A stretch of 64,000 nt of DNA, taken from Aureimonas sp. AU20. Lineage in GTDB: Bacteria > Pseudomonadota > Alphaproteobacteria > Rhizobiales > Rhizobiaceae. Both the position numbers and the translations under genes were made by a program. Positions 47,257-56,010 of this stretch are shown piece after piece. Location of the stretch: NCBI RefSeq assembly GCF_001442755.1, contig NZ_CP006367.1, positions 1,054,001 through 1,118,000 on the forward strand, given 5' to 3'. Under the pieces are notes generated by a model. It did not search any database. It had not been told where the DNA came from and was given only the letters and a program-made list of their open reading frames with translations. How positions within the stretch are numbered: position 1 is the first letter of the stretch; each line of letters opens with the position of its first letter.

Positions 47257-47700
47257 TCAATCGGCCGCCGGCCGCACCTTGAGAAGCGAGCCCTGCACCG
47301 ATTCGATCACGACCGGAGCTCCGACGGGCAGGTCCGGCCCTTCGGCGCTCCACCAGCCATCATCCACGGCGACGCGCCCGCGCCCGCCCTCGATCGCCTC
47401 GCTGACCTTCGCCCGGCGCCCGACAAGCCGGAGCCCCGGCTCGTTGAGCGGCGCTCCGCCCGCCCGGCGGGCGCGCTGGCCGTAGAAGCGATGGCCGATC
47501 AGGGCCGCGACGCCGGACACCACGGCGAAGCCGACGAGCTGGCTCTGCCAGCTGAGATCGGGAAGCCAGAGCGCGTTGGCGCCGACCACGATCGCGCCGA
47601 TTCCCAGAAACAGGAGATAGACGCCCGGCAGCAGAAGCTCGCCCAAAAGGAGCAGCACGCCGAGAAGCCACCAGCCATAGCTCGACACGAGGCCCGCCAT
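47257..47700 (-). CDS. NfeD family membrane protein
   Basis: A 147-residue protein with two or three N-terminal TM helices (about 9-75) and a C-terminal OB-fold-like NfeD domain (about 88-147). NfeD partners SPFH/stomatin proteins in membrane microdomains. It lies 5 bp after the SPFH gene on the same strand, the typical pairing. It converges on the ROK gene. Confidence 0.86.
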   Translation of the reverse strand: MAGLVSSYGWWLLGVLLLLGELLLPGVYLLFLGIGAIVVGANALWLPDLSWQSQLVGFAVVSGVAALIGHRFYGQRARRAGGAPLNEPGLRLVGRRAKVSEAIEGGRGRVAVDDGWWSAEGPDLPVGAPVVIESVQGSLLKVRPAAD

Positions 47701-47705
47701 GGCGC

Positions 47706-48806
47706 TCAGGCCTCGGGCCGGGGAAACACGACGCCGCGCCCGGCGGTGGACGAGGGGGACGATGATTGCCCCGCCGGGGAGGCGGCCGGCCGGGATTGGC
47801 CCGCCAGGGAGGCGGGGGAGGGCTTGGCGGAGGCAGCTCTCGCCGCGCCGCCGGGCTCCGGGCGGTTCTCGGGAAAGCTCGCGCGCGCCAGTTCCGCGAT
47901 GCCGCCGAGCGAGCCGATGAGCGAGGAGGCTTCGAGCGGCATCAGGATGACACGCTGGTTGGGCGCGGACGCCAGCTTCGACAGGGCTTCGGTGTAGCGC
48001 TGGGCGATGAAGTAGTTGATCGCCTGCACGTCGCCGGCCGCGATCGCCTCGGAGACCATCTGCGTCGCCTTGGCCTCGGCCTCGGCCAGACGCTCGCGCG
48101 CCTCCGCCTCGCGATAGGCCGCCTCGCGCTTGCCCTCCGCCTCCAGGATCTGCGCCTGCTTCTCACCCTCGGCGCGCAGGATCTTGGCCGCCCTCGCGCC
48201 CTCGGCCTCCAGGATTTCGGCGCGCTTCTCGCGCTCGGCCATCATCTGCCGGCCCATGGATTCCACCAGCTTGGCCGGCGGGTTGATGTCCTTGATCTCG
48301 ATGCGGGTGATCTTGATGCCCCAGGCGTGGGCCGCCTGGTCCACCACGCGCAGGATGCGCTCGGAAATGGCGTCGCGGTTCGACAGGAGATCGTCGAGGT
48401 CCATCGAGCCCATGACCGAGCGCAGGTTGGTCATCACCAGATTGAGGACGGCGTTCTGCAGGTTCGCCACCTCATAGGCCGCCGAGGCGGCGTCGAGGAT
48501 CTGATAGAAGGCGACGCCGTCGGCGGCGACGGAGGCGTTGTCGCGGGTGATGACCTCCTGCGTGGGGACGTCGAGCACCTGCTCCATCATGTTGATCCGC
48601 CGGCCGATGCGCTCGACGAAGGGCACGATGAGGTTGAGCCCGGGCGTCAGCGTGCGCACGTAGCGGCCGAAATTCTCGACCGTGTAGTTGTAGCCCTGCG
48701 GCACGATCTTGACCGTCGAGGCCAGGACCACGAGCACCGCGAAGGCGGCCACCACCACGAGCACGCTGCCCAGCCCGAACTCCGCTCCCATCGAAAACCC
48801 GTTCAT
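47706..48806 (-). CDS. SPFH/band-7 (stomatin, QmcA-like) membrane protein
   Basis: A 366-residue protein with one N-terminal TM helix (about 14-32), a band-7 domain (about 34-200, KIVPQGYNYTVENFGRYVRTLTPGLNLIVPF), a coiled coil rich in AEGE/EAEGK repeats (about 195-260) and a Pro/Ser/Ala tail. SPFH proteins assemble microdomains that hold proteases and transport complexes. An alternative start is ATG 48791. It forms a unit with the downstream NfeD gene and follows the UshA gene by 12 bp. Confidence 0.87.
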   Translation of the reverse strand: MNGFSMGAEFGLGSVLVVVAAFAVLVVLASTVKIVPQGYNYTVENFGRYVRTLTPGLNLIVPFVERIGRRINMMEQVLDVPTQEVITRDNASVAADGVAFYQILDAASAAYEVANLQNAVLNLVMTNLRSVMGSMDLDDLLSNRDAISERILRVVDQAAHAWGIKITRIEIKDINPPAKLVESMGRQMMAEREKRAEILEAEGARAAKILRAEGEKQAQILEAEGKREAAYREAEARERLAEAEAKATQMVSEAIAAGDVQAINYFIAQRYTEALSKLASAPNQRVILMPLEASSLIGSLGGIAELARASFPENRPEPGGAARAASAKPSPASLAGQSRPAASPAGQSSSPSSTAGRGVVFPRPEA

Positions 48807-48818
48807 CCCTGCCTCGCT

Positions 48819-50426
48819 CTACTCGACTTCGCGGATGCGCCCGTCCGTATAGGGCTTGTAGGGCGCGTTCTTGGCCTGGAGATAGCTGACCACCGCTTCC
48901 TCCATGTTCGGACCGTAATCATAAGCGTTCACGGCCTTTTCCGCGAAGGTCTTGTAGCCATCGCCGCCCTGGCGCAGGAAGTTGTTGGAAACGACGGTAT
49001 AGGTGGCGGCGGGGTCGATCGGCACCCACTGGCCGCCCGCGTCCTTGACGCGCACCGCCTTCACGCGATCGACGCCCGGCTGGCCCTTGCGCGACCAGTC
49101 GAACTGGAGGCCGGCGACCTGCGGGAAGCGGCCTGCGCCGTCCTCGACCTGGCTGACGCCGTTTTCCAGCGCAGCCTTGATGTCGGCGCCGGTGAGTTGG
49201 AAGGTCGCGATCGTGTTCTGGAACGGCAGGACGGTGAGGATTTCGCCCATCGTCACGTCGCCCGCGTCGATCGAGGCGCGCACATTGCCGCCATTGCCGA
49301 TGGCGATGGTGACGCCCTGGTCCTTGGTGCGGTCGAGCAGCGCGTCGGCCACGAGATCGCCCATGGCGCATTCGGCCTTGCGGCAGGTCTCGCGCGCGCC
49401 GTCGATCGGCTCGGCGGTCTGGGCCACGACCTTGTTGCGGATTTCCTCCAAGGGCTTGGCGAGTTCGGCGACGCGCGCCACAAAGCTTTCATCTTCCGGC
49501 ACCGAGGCGTCGAGCAGGATCGGCGCCCCTTCCGCCTTCGTCACATGGCCTTCGTCGTCGAAGCTCACGTCCAGCTTGCCGAGATATTTCGAATAGGCAT
49601 AGGCCTGGACGATCGGCACTTCGCGCCCGTCCGGCCCCTTGACGCGGGTCGGATAAGGACCGGCGGCCTTGGGGTCGGTGCTGGACAGGAGCGTGTGCGA
49701 ATGGCCGCCGACGATCACGTCGAGGCCCGGCACCTCGGCCGCGAGGCGCTTGTCCACCTCGTAGCCGGAATGGCTGAGGAGGATGATCTTGTTGACGCCC
49801 TCGGCCGTCAGCTTTTCCGCCTCGCGCTTGGCCGCTTCCACCGGGTCGGTGAAGGTGATGGACTTGCCGGCGGCGGTCAGCTCCTGGTTGTCGCGCGGGG
49901 TGAGGCCGATGATCCCGATGCGCTCGCCGTCCTTCTCGATCACGGTCGAGGGTTTGACGAGCTCGGCGAGCTCCGGCTCGCGGGCGAGATCGGCGTTGGC
50001 CATGAGCATGGGAAACTTCACCGCGCCGGCAAAGCTCTGTATCACCGGCACGCCGTCGTCGAACTCGTGATTGCCGACCGCCATGGCCTCGAAGCCGATG
50101 CGGTTCATGAACTCGGCCGAGTCCTTGTCCTTGTAGTAGGTGTAGAAGAGCGAGCCCTGGCTCTGGTCTCCCGCGTCGAGAAGCAGGACGGGGCGGCTGC
50201 CGGCTGCCTTGCGCTCGGCCGCGACGGCGGAGGCGATGCGCGCGATGCCGCCGAAGCAGCTCTTTTCCGCCGCCTCCTTGGCCGAGCAGGGGCCGTCATA
50301 CTTGTTGATCGGCTCGACCCGGCTGTGAAAATCGTTGATGTGCAGGATGGTCAGGTCGAAGGCCTGGGCGGGCAGGGCGGTGCCGGCGGCGAGAAGGGCG
50401 GCGAGACCGAAGAGGCAGGATTTCAT
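48819..50426 (-). CDS. Periplasmic 5'-nucleotidase / metallophosphatase (UshA family)
   Basis: A 535-residue protein. Signal peptide 1-22, then the metallophosphoesterase domain: DLTILHINDFHSR, LLLDAGDQSQGS, GNHEFDDG and GGHSH (di-metal ligands), followed by the 5'-nucleotidase C domain with IAIGNGGNVRASIDAGDVTMGEI and VVSNNFLRQGGDGYKTF (substrate binding). It dephosphorylates nucleotides in the periplasm for salvage. The ATG at 50426 begins the signal peptide. It is 12 bp upstream of the SPFH gene and may form one transcript with SPFH and NfeD. Confidence 0.9.
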   Translation of the reverse strand: MKSCLFGLAALLAAGTALPAQAFDLTILHINDFHSRVEPINKYDGPCSAKEAAEKSCFGGIARIASAVAAERKAAGSRPVLLLDAGDQSQGSLFYTYYKDKDSAEFMNRIGFEAMAVGNHEFDDGVPVIQSFAGAVKFPMLMANADLAREPELAELVKPSTVIEKDGERIGIIGLTPRDNQELTAAGKSITFTDPVEAAKREAEKLTAEGVNKIILLSHSGYEVDKRLAAEVPGLDVIVGGHSHTLLSSTDPKAAGPYPTRVKGPDGREVPIVQAYAYSKYLGKLDVSFDDEGHVTKAEGAPILLDASVPEDESFVARVAELAKPLEEIRNKVVAQTAEPIDGARETCRKAECAMGDLVADALLDRTKDQGVTIAIGNGGNVRASIDAGDVTMGEILTVLPFQNTIATFQLTGADIKAALENGVSQVEDGAGRFPQVAGLQFDWSRKGQPGVDRVKAVRVKDAGGQWVPIDPAATYTVVSNNFLRQGGDGYKTFAEKAVNAYDYGPNMEEAVVSYLQAKNAPYKPYTDGRIREVE

Positions 50427-50606
50427 GAGGCAGGGGTCCTTCGGATGCGGTCGGGCGGGGCCTTTGCATGATTCCCAGCCCGCGCGCCGTTTGGGAAGCC
50501 CGTTCCTCGCAGCTTTCGGTAAAGTCCGTTTGACAGGCGCCCGGCCATGCCCGACACAGCTTTCCCGACCCGTCTTACTCAAGACCGTATGCGAGGGGAG
50601 CGTCCC

Positions 50607-52787
50607 ATGTCCGATTACGTCGAGCTTCATGGCCTGAAGGTCTCGCCCATCCTCAAGGATTTCGCCGAGACCGAGGCGCTGCCGGGAACCGGCATCGAGC
50701 CCGACCGCTTCTGGCACGCGCTCGCCGATCTCCTGACCGACCTCGCCCCGCGCAACCGCGAGCTTCTCCAGCGCCGCGACGAGCTGCAGGCTCAGATCGA
50801 CGCCTGGTGCCGCGAGCACAAGGGCGCGGCGGTGGACGGCGCGGAGGCCGAGAGCTTCCTGCGCGAGATCGGCTATCTCGTGCCCGAAGGCCCGGCCTTT
50901 TCGGTCGAGACCGCCAATGTCGATCCCGAGATCGCCACCATCGCCGGACCGCAGCTCGTCGTGCCGGTGCTGAACGCCCGCTTCGCGCTGAACGCGGCGA
51001 ACGCGCGTTGGGGTTCGCTCTACGACGCGCTCTACGGCACCGACGCCATTTCCGACGAGGGCGGCGCCGAGCGCGGCAAGGGCTACAACGCGCAGCGCGG
51101 CGCCAAGGTCGTCGCTTGGGCGCGCGACTTCCTCGACCGCGCCGTGGCGCTGAACGGCGCCTCCTGGCGCGACGCCAAAAGCTTCGAGATCGAGAACGGC
51201 CGGCTCTGCGCGCGCCTGGGCGACGCGCGCCTCGTGCCGCTGGCCGACCCCGCTGCCTTCGCCGGCTACAAGGGCGAGGTGTCGAGCCCGACCGGGCTGC
51301 TCCTGCGCAACAACGGCCTGCACCTCGAAATCGTCATCGACCGCACGTCCGCGATCGGACGCACCGACCATGCCGGCATTTCCGACGTGCTGCTCGAAAG
51401 CGCGGTGACGACGATCCAGGATTGCGAGGATTCCGTCGCGGCGGTGGACGCCGAGGACAAGGCGGCTGTCTATCGTAACTGGCTGGGTCTGATGCGGGGC
51501 GACCTCGTCGAAACCTTCCAGAAGGGCGGCGAGACCGTGACCCGCCGCCTGGAGGCGGACCGAACCTACACCGCGCCGGACGGCTCGACGCTCACCCTGC
51601 CGGGCCGCTCGCTCATGCTGGTGCGCAATGTCGGCCACCTCATGACCAACCCCGCCGTGCTCCTGGCCGATGGCTCGGAGGCGCCCGAAGGTCTGCTCGA
51701 CGCGCTGTTCACCGTCACGATCGCGCTGCACGACCTGCAGAAGACCGAAGGCCCGCGCAACAGCCGAGCCGGCTCGGTCTATATCGTGAAGCCCAAGATG
51801 CACGGGCCGGACGAGGTGGAGTTCGCCGACGAAATCTTCGCCCGCGTCGAGGCCGCGCTGGGCCTCGAGCCCAACACGGTGAAGATGGGCATCATGGATG
51901 AGGAGCGCCGCACCACGGCCAACCTCAAGGAGTGCATCCGCCGGGCGCGCCGCCGCGTCGTCTTCATCAACACCGGCTTCCTCGACCGGACCGGCGACGA
52001 GATGCACACGTCGATGGAACTCGGCCCCATGATCCGCAAGGGCGACATGAAGGCCTCAACCTGGATCAAGGCCTACGAGGACCGCAATGTCGACACCGGC
52101 CTTGCCTGCGGCCTGAAGGGGCATGCGCAGATCGGCAAGGGCATGTGGGCCATGCCCGACAAGATGGCCGCGATGCTGGAGCAGAAGATCGGCCATCCCA
52201 AGGCCGGCGCCAACACGGCTTGGGTGCCATCGCCTACCGCCGCGACGCTGCACGCCACGCATTATCACGAGGTGGATGTCGCCGAGGTGCAGGCCAAGCT
52301 CGAGGGCCACCCGCGCACCCAGCTCACCGACATCCTCACCATTCCCGTCGCCGTGCGCCCGAACTGGACGCCCGAGGATGTGCAGGCCGAGCTCGACAAC
52401 AACGCGCAGGGCATTCTCGGCTATGTCGTGCGCTGGGTGGATGCCGGCGTCGGCTGTTCCAAGGTGCCAGACATCAACAATGTCGGCCTGATGGAAGACC
52501 GCGCCACCTGCCGCATCTCCTCGCAGCACATCGCCAACTGGCTGCTGCACGGCGTCGTCACGCAGGCGCAGGTGGTGGAGACGATGAAGCGCATGGCCGC
52601 CGTGGTGGATGGGCAGAACGCGGGCGATCCGCTCTATCAGCCGATGGCGCCCGAGTTCGACCGCTCCATCGCCTTCCAGGCGGCGCTCGATCTCGTGCTC
52701 AAGGGCCGTGAGCAGCCGAACGGCTATACCGAGCCGGTCCTGCACCGCCGCCGCCTGGAGAAGAAGGCCGACGCGCGCCGCGCCTGA
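50607..52787 (+). CDS. glcB: Malate synthase G
   Basis: A 726-residue isoform-G malate synthase, condensing glyoxylate with acetyl-CoA to malate. Motifs: [54 protein letters not shown], the [16 protein letters not shown] region with catalytic residues and GRGRR-like loop, and [23 protein letters not shown]. Length equals E. coli GlcB (723). GAGGGGAG precedes the ATG at 50607. It stands alone; the partner glycolate or isocitrate lyase genes are not in the window. Confidence 0.95.
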   Translation: MSDYVELHGLKVSPILKDFAETEALPGTGIEPDRFWHALADLLTDLAPRNRELLQRRDELQAQIDAWCREHKGAAVDGAEAESFLREIGYLVPEGPAFSVETANVDPEIATIAGPQLVVPVLNARFALNAANARWGSLYDALYGTDAISDEGGAERGKGYNAQRGAKVVAWARDFLDRAVALNGASWRDAKSFEIENGRLCARLGDARLVPLADPAAFAGYKGEVSSPTGLLLRNNGLHLEIVIDRTSAIGRTDHAGISDVLLESAVTTIQDCEDSVAAVDAEDKAAVYRNWLGLMRGDLVETFQKGGETVTRRLEADRTYTAPDGSTLTLPGRSLMLVRNVGHLMTNPAVLLADGSEAPEGLLDALFTVTIALHDLQKTEGPRNSRAGSVYIVKPKMHGPDEVEFADEIFARVEAALGLEPNTVKMGIMDEERRTTANLKECIRRARRRVVFINTGFLDRTGDEMHTSMELGPMIRKGDMKASTWIKAYEDRNVDTGLACGLKGHAQIGKGMWAMPDKMAAMLEQKIGHPKAGANTAWVPSPTAATLHATHYHEVDVAEVQAKLEGHPRTQLTDILTIPVAVRPNWTPEDVQAELDNNAQGILGYVVRWVDAGVGCSKVPDINNVGLMEDRATCRISSQHIANWLLHGVVTQAQVVETMKRMAAVVDGQNAGDPLYQPMAPEFDRSIAFQAALDLVLKGREQPNGYTEPVLHRRRLEKKADARRA

Positions 52788-52796
52788 GCTATCGAC

Positions 52797-52824
52797 GCCG
52801 AGCGCTCCCTCGGGGGGCCTCGGC
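52797..52824 (+). terminator. Hairpin after glcB
   Basis: A 6-bp stem GCCGAG/CTCGGC with a GC-rich loop starts 10 bases after the malate synthase stop. There is no T-run, so termination is uncertain. Confidence 0.4.
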
Positions 52825-52926
52825 TCTCCTCGTTCGTCACACCGAGCGGTCGAGTCGCTTGCGATCTGAGTCGCTGCCTGATCGAAACCGGCGACGTTCT
52901 TCCCTTGTGATCCGACAATACCCGCG

Positions 52927-53373
52927 ATGATGTTCGAGCTTTGGCCCTATCTCGCGGTGTTCTCCAGCGGCTTCGTCGCGGCGACGCTTTTTCCCGCCTC
53001 GTCGGAGGCGGTGCTGGCGGGCTTGCTCGTGAGCGGCGAGGGTGATGCGGCCGGGCTGGTGGCGGCCGCGACGCTGGGCAACACGCTGGGCGCGGTGTTC
53101 AACTGGGGCTGCGGCCGGGCTCTGGCGCATTACCGCGATCGCAGCTGGTTTCCCGCCAAGGGCGCACAACTCGCGCGCGCCGAGCGTCAGTTCAAGCGCT
53201 TCGGCCTGCCCTCGCTCCTCTTCGCCTGGCTTCCCGTCGTGGGCGACGCGTTGACCGTCATCGCCGGACTGCTGCATGTCCGGCTGGTCTGGTTCGTGCC
53301 GCTCGTGGGCGTCGGCAAAGGCGCGCGCTATATCGCGGTGGCGGCCGCAACGCTCGGCCTCTGGGGCGGCTGA
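52927..53373 (+). CDS. YqaA-like (SNARE-associated/DedA) membrane protein
   Basis: A 148-residue inner-membrane protein with about four helices. It resembles YqaA in layout: FSSGFVAATLFPASSEAVLAGLL, then GNTLGAVFNWGCGRAL and ERQFKRFGLPSLLFAWLPVVGDALTVIAGLLHV, the DedA-like re-entrant segments. DedA proteins are flippases or transporters of lipids; the function of YqaA is not known. The next gene starts 28 bp downstream. Confidence 0.82.
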   Translation: MMFELWPYLAVFSSGFVAATLFPASSEAVLAGLLVSGEGDAAGLVAAATLGNTLGAVFNWGCGRALAHYRDRSWFPAKGAQLARAERQFKRFGLPSLLFAWLPVVGDALTVIAGLLHVRLVWFVPLVGVGKGARYIAVAAATLGLWGG

Positions 53374-53401
53374 CGCGCCCCTCGCGCGTGGAGGCTCGGG
53401 T

Positions 53402-54061
53402 ATGGACTGGACGGCGCCGATCGATGCCTATTGCGAGCGCTTGAGTCCCGGCTTCTGGGCGGAGCCGGTGAATGCGCTCAGCAATGCCGCCTTTCTGCTC
53501 GCCGCCCTCTGGGCCTTCGCGCGCTGGCGGCGGCAGGGGCGGGGCGACGGCGCGGTGCTCATGCTGATCGCCCTCGTCGCCGTGATCGCGCTCGGCTCCT
53601 TCCTGTTCCACACCTTCGCCAATCGCTGGTCGGCCCTGGCCGACGTGCTGCCGATCGCGCTGTTCATCTACGGTTTCTTTGCGCTGGCGCTGCATCGTCT
53701 GGTCGGCCTCCGGCTGACCGCCAGCCTTTTTGGCACGCTTGCCTTCGCGCTGGCGGGCCAGTTCGGCGCGCCGCTGGCCGAGCCGCTTCTCGGCTCCTCC
53801 GCCGCCTACTTGCCGGCCCTGCTGGCGCTTCTCGGCATCGGCGCCTGGCTGGTGTGGGAAGGGCGGCCGGGCGGGCGAGGGCTGCTTTGGGCCGCCGGAA
53901 TCTTCACCCTCTCGCTCGCCTTCCGCATGATGGACGAGCCGCTTTGCCCTCGCTGGCCGCTCGGCACGCATTTCCTCTGGCATGGGCTGAACGCGCTGGT
54001 GCTGGCGCTCTGCCTGCGCGTCGCGCTGCGCCGGCTCGAGCCTCGCCAAGAGACTGTTTGA
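53402..54061 (+). CDS. Ceramidase-domain (alkaline ceramidase-like) membrane protein ending inside a MITE
   Basis: A 219-residue, seven-helix protein of the CREST/alkaline ceramidase type. The first hydrophilic part MDWTAPIDAYCERLSPGFWAEPVNALSNAAFLLAALW matches the family, with GSFLFHTFANRWSALADVLPI (H and D residues for zinc) and FRMMDEPLC, GTHFLWHGLNAL near the end. It would be a membrane hydrolase of ceramide-like lipids. The last 4 codons and the stop come from the MITE copy 2, so the original C-terminus may be missing. Confidence 0.83.
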   Translation: MDWTAPIDAYCERLSPGFWAEPVNALSNAAFLLAALWAFARWRRQGRGDGAVLMLIALVAVIALGSFLFHTFANRWSALADVLPIALFIYGFFALALHRLVGLRLTASLFGTLAFALAGQFGAPLAEPLLGSSAAYLPALLALLGIGAWLVWEGRPGGRGLLWAAGIFTLSLAFRMMDEPLCPRWPLGTHFLWHGLNALVLALCLRVALRRLEPRQETV

Positions 54062-54222
54062 CAACCCGGTCGGGTCGGTCCGCCAGCGTTTTTCGCCGTC
54101 GCCCGTCCCCATGGACCGTTGCCAATCCTTGTCGATGGCGCTGGCATCACTCTAGTTTGGCGCCTTGCGACACCGAAAAATCATCCCGCGGCCTTCCGCC
54201 GCCGAGTTGTCAAACAGTCTCT
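54049..54222 (+). repeat. MITE-like element, copy 2 (174 bp)
   Basis: Perfect 17-bp terminal inverted repeats AGAGACTGTTTGACAAC (54049-54065) and their complement (54206-54222). The outer 27 to 34 bases are shared with copy 1 at 45907-45978, in opposite orientation; the middle differs. It has no coding capacity and no obvious target duplication. It overlaps the last 13 bases of the ceramidase-like gene. Confidence 0.85.
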
Positions 54223-54241
54223 GAGTCGAAGGCCATAAACG

Positions 54242-54277
54242 AAAAAAGGCCGGGCGCTTCCCCCGAAGCGCCCGGCC
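54242..54277 (-). terminator. Intrinsic terminator of the L,D-transpeptidase gene
   Basis: On the minus strand a perfect 13-bp stem (GGCCGGGCGCTTC and complement) with a 4-base G loop is followed by TTTTTT. It lies 31 bases after the L,D-transpeptidase stop. It is a textbook intrinsic terminator. Confidence 0.9.
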
Positions 54278-54307
54278 AGAGCGGTCCCCCGCCCTTGAAA
54301 CTGTGTC

Positions 54308-55072
54308 TTAGCTCTGCGGCGCCGAGCGGCGGTGATCCTCGAGCGTTTCCTTGCCCTGGAGCACGATGACGCGGGCGTTCATCGGAACGCGGTCATAGAG
54401 ATCGACGATGTCCTGGTTCATCAGGCGGATGCAGCCCGAGGAGACCGACTTGCCGATCGACCACCATTCCGGCGTGCCGTGCAGGCGGAACAGCGTGTCC
54501 TTGTTGCCCTGGTAGAGATACAGGGCGCGGGCGCCGAGCGGGTTCTGCAGGCCGGGGTTCATGCCGACTTCGTTGCCGTAGGGCTTGAGCTCGGGGCGAC
54601 GCGCGATCATCTCGACCGGCGGAAACCACTTCGGCCAGTGCTGCTTGTCCTTGATCTGAGCCTCGCCGGACCAGGCAAATCCCGCCTTGCCGACGCCGAT
54701 GCCGTAGCGCATCGCCGTGCCGCGCGGCTCGACCACGTAGAGGAAGTGGTTGTTGGTGTCGACCACGACGGTGCCGGGCTCCAGGCCCTCGCCGTTGTAG
54801 ACCACGCGCTGGCGCAGGAACTGCGCGTCGATCTTGTTGGCCGGGATCTTGGGAAGCTTGAAGCCGCCGTCCTCGAACGCGTCGTAGGCGGTCAGTTCGA
54901 CCGGACCCAGGGGCCCGCCCGACTTGATCTCCTCCGCCGGCGCGACATAGGCCTGAGCCAACGGCGCGGTCTGGGAGATCGAGGCGCGCTGCTGTGTCGT
55001 GGTGCAGGCGCCCAGGGCAGCCATGGCAACGAGGCAAACGCCGAGGAGAAGCGGATTCGAGCGGGTCTTCAT
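54308..55072 (-). CDS. Lipoprotein L,D-transpeptidase (ErfK/YbiS/YcfS family)
   Basis: A 254-residue protein with a lipoprotein signal (LGAC lipobox, about residue 23). The YkuD domain (about 100-235) has HG-type RLHGTPEWWSIG and the catalytic SSGCIRLMNQDIVDL with nucleophilic Cys. It crosslinks peptidoglycan 3-3 or attaches proteins to it on the outer side of the inner membrane or as an outer-membrane anchor. The ATG at 55072 starts the signal sequence; a frame further upstream to 55114 adds nothing useful. Confidence 0.9.
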   Translation of the reverse strand: MKTRSNPLLLGVCLVAMAALGACTTTQQRASISQTAPLAQAYVAPAEEIKSGGPLGPVELTAYDAFEDGGFKLPKIPANKIDAQFLRQRVVYNGEGLEPGTVVVDTNNHFLYVVEPRGTAMRYGIGVGKAGFAWSGEAQIKDKQHWPKWFPPVEMIARRPELKPYGNEVGMNPGLQNPLGARALYLYQGNKDTLFRLHGTPEWWSIGKSVSSGCIRLMNQDIVDLYDRVPMNARVIVLQGKETLEDHRRSAPQS

Positions 55073-55269
55073 GAAACGTCCGGTGCAGGCTGCGGGGGTC
55101 GAGCGGCCAAGCAACGGCCCAAGTCCCCGGACAAGCGATCCCGATGGGGTTGCTTGTTCGTACGCCTCTGACCCATCGCTGGCAACGAGGGTAGTAGAGA
55201 CCTTGTGTGGTTAAGATTTTGTTGTTGCGGTGCGAACACAGTTGACGATCCACAAGGCCGCGACATCTC

Positions 55270-55300
55270 TTGCCCTGTCCTGTGGAAACGGGGTGACACT
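55270..55300 (+). promoter_or_regulatory. cueR: CueR-type promoter with 19-bp spacer
   Basis: TTGCCC (55270-55275) and GACACT (55295-55300) flank a 19-base spacer, the long spacing typical of MerR-regulated promoters. The dyad CCC-TG-TCC-TGT-GGA-AAC-GGG lies between. It precedes the MerR gene, so autoregulation is likely. The transcript would have a very short leader (about 6 nt). Confidence 0.55.
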
Positions 55301-55312
55301 CCGGGGGTTGGG

Positions 55313-55732
55313 ATGAATATCGGAGAGGCTTCGCGGCGGTCCGGCCTGCCGCCGAAGACCATTCGCTATTACGAGGACGTGGGTCTCGTGCGGCCTGCGC
55401 GGGCGGCCAACGGCTATCGCGACTATGTCGAGCGCGACGTGCATGTCCTGCGCTTTCTTCAGCGCTCGCGCTCGCTCGGCTTCTCCATCGAAGAAGCGCG
55501 CAAGCTCCTGTCGCTCTATGCGGGGGAGGGGAGCCAGCGCGACGAGGTGCGCCGCCTCGCCAGCCGCCGCCTGGTCGAGATCGACCGCAAGATCGAGGAA
55601 CTCCAGACCCTCAAGCGCTCGCTCGCCTCGCTGACGCAGGATTGCGAAAAGGGCCAGGGGCCGGACTGCCCGATTCTCGACGAGATCAGCGGCGAGCGCG
55701 CCCGCGTGGCCCAGCGCGCCACCGGCGCCTGA
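55313..55732 (+). CDS. cueR: Copper-responsive MerR regulator (CueR/HmrR)
   Basis: A 139-residue MerR protein. The N-terminal winged helix (IGEASRRSGLPPKTIRYYEDVGLVRPARAANGYRDY, 3-38) and a long dimerisation helix are followed by the Cu(I)/Ag(I) site C-x7-C in DCEKGQGPDCPILDE (about 112-120). This Cys spacing identifies the CueR/HmrR group. It would activate copA-type genes, but none is adjacent. It ends before a hairpin (55753-55783). Confidence 0.88.
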   Translation: MNIGEASRRSGLPPKTIRYYEDVGLVRPARAANGYRDYVERDVHVLRFLQRSRSLGFSIEEARKLLSLYAGEGSQRDEVRRLASRRLVEIDRKIEELQTLKRSLASLTQDCEKGQGPDCPILDEISGERARVAQRATGA

Positions 55733-55752
55733 GCGCTCCGCTCCCGTTCCGG

Positions 55753-55783
55753 GGCCTCGCATCTCGTCCTTCGCGGCGAGGCC
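55753..55783 (+). terminator. Hairpin after cueR
   Basis: An 8-bp perfect stem GGCCTCGC/GCGAGGCC with a loop of 15 bases, 20 bases after the cueR stop, with no T-tract. Likely terminator. Confidence 0.45.
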
Positions 55784-56010
55784 GCCGGTCCGGGCGTTTC
55801 CTTCGATATGCTCCCTGGTTGCGTGTCTTCGAGCTGTCATGGCCGAGGCGATCTATTGTCGCACTATTGGCTGAGCACCGATGATATCGTGCCGACGAGG
55901 CGAATCCTTACCCCATACGGGTGAAAATTCTTTGGGAGACTGACCAAATACGATTGACCAAGGCGTGAAGACGGAACAGGTTTTAGTCAAAATTTACACG
56001 TCTTAGGCGA

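Noticed and set aside
50427..52007. Very long minus-strand frame continuing upstream of the UshA-like gene
   Set aside because: It lies antisense to malate synthase and is a GC-bias shadow; the signal peptide at 50426 marks the true start.
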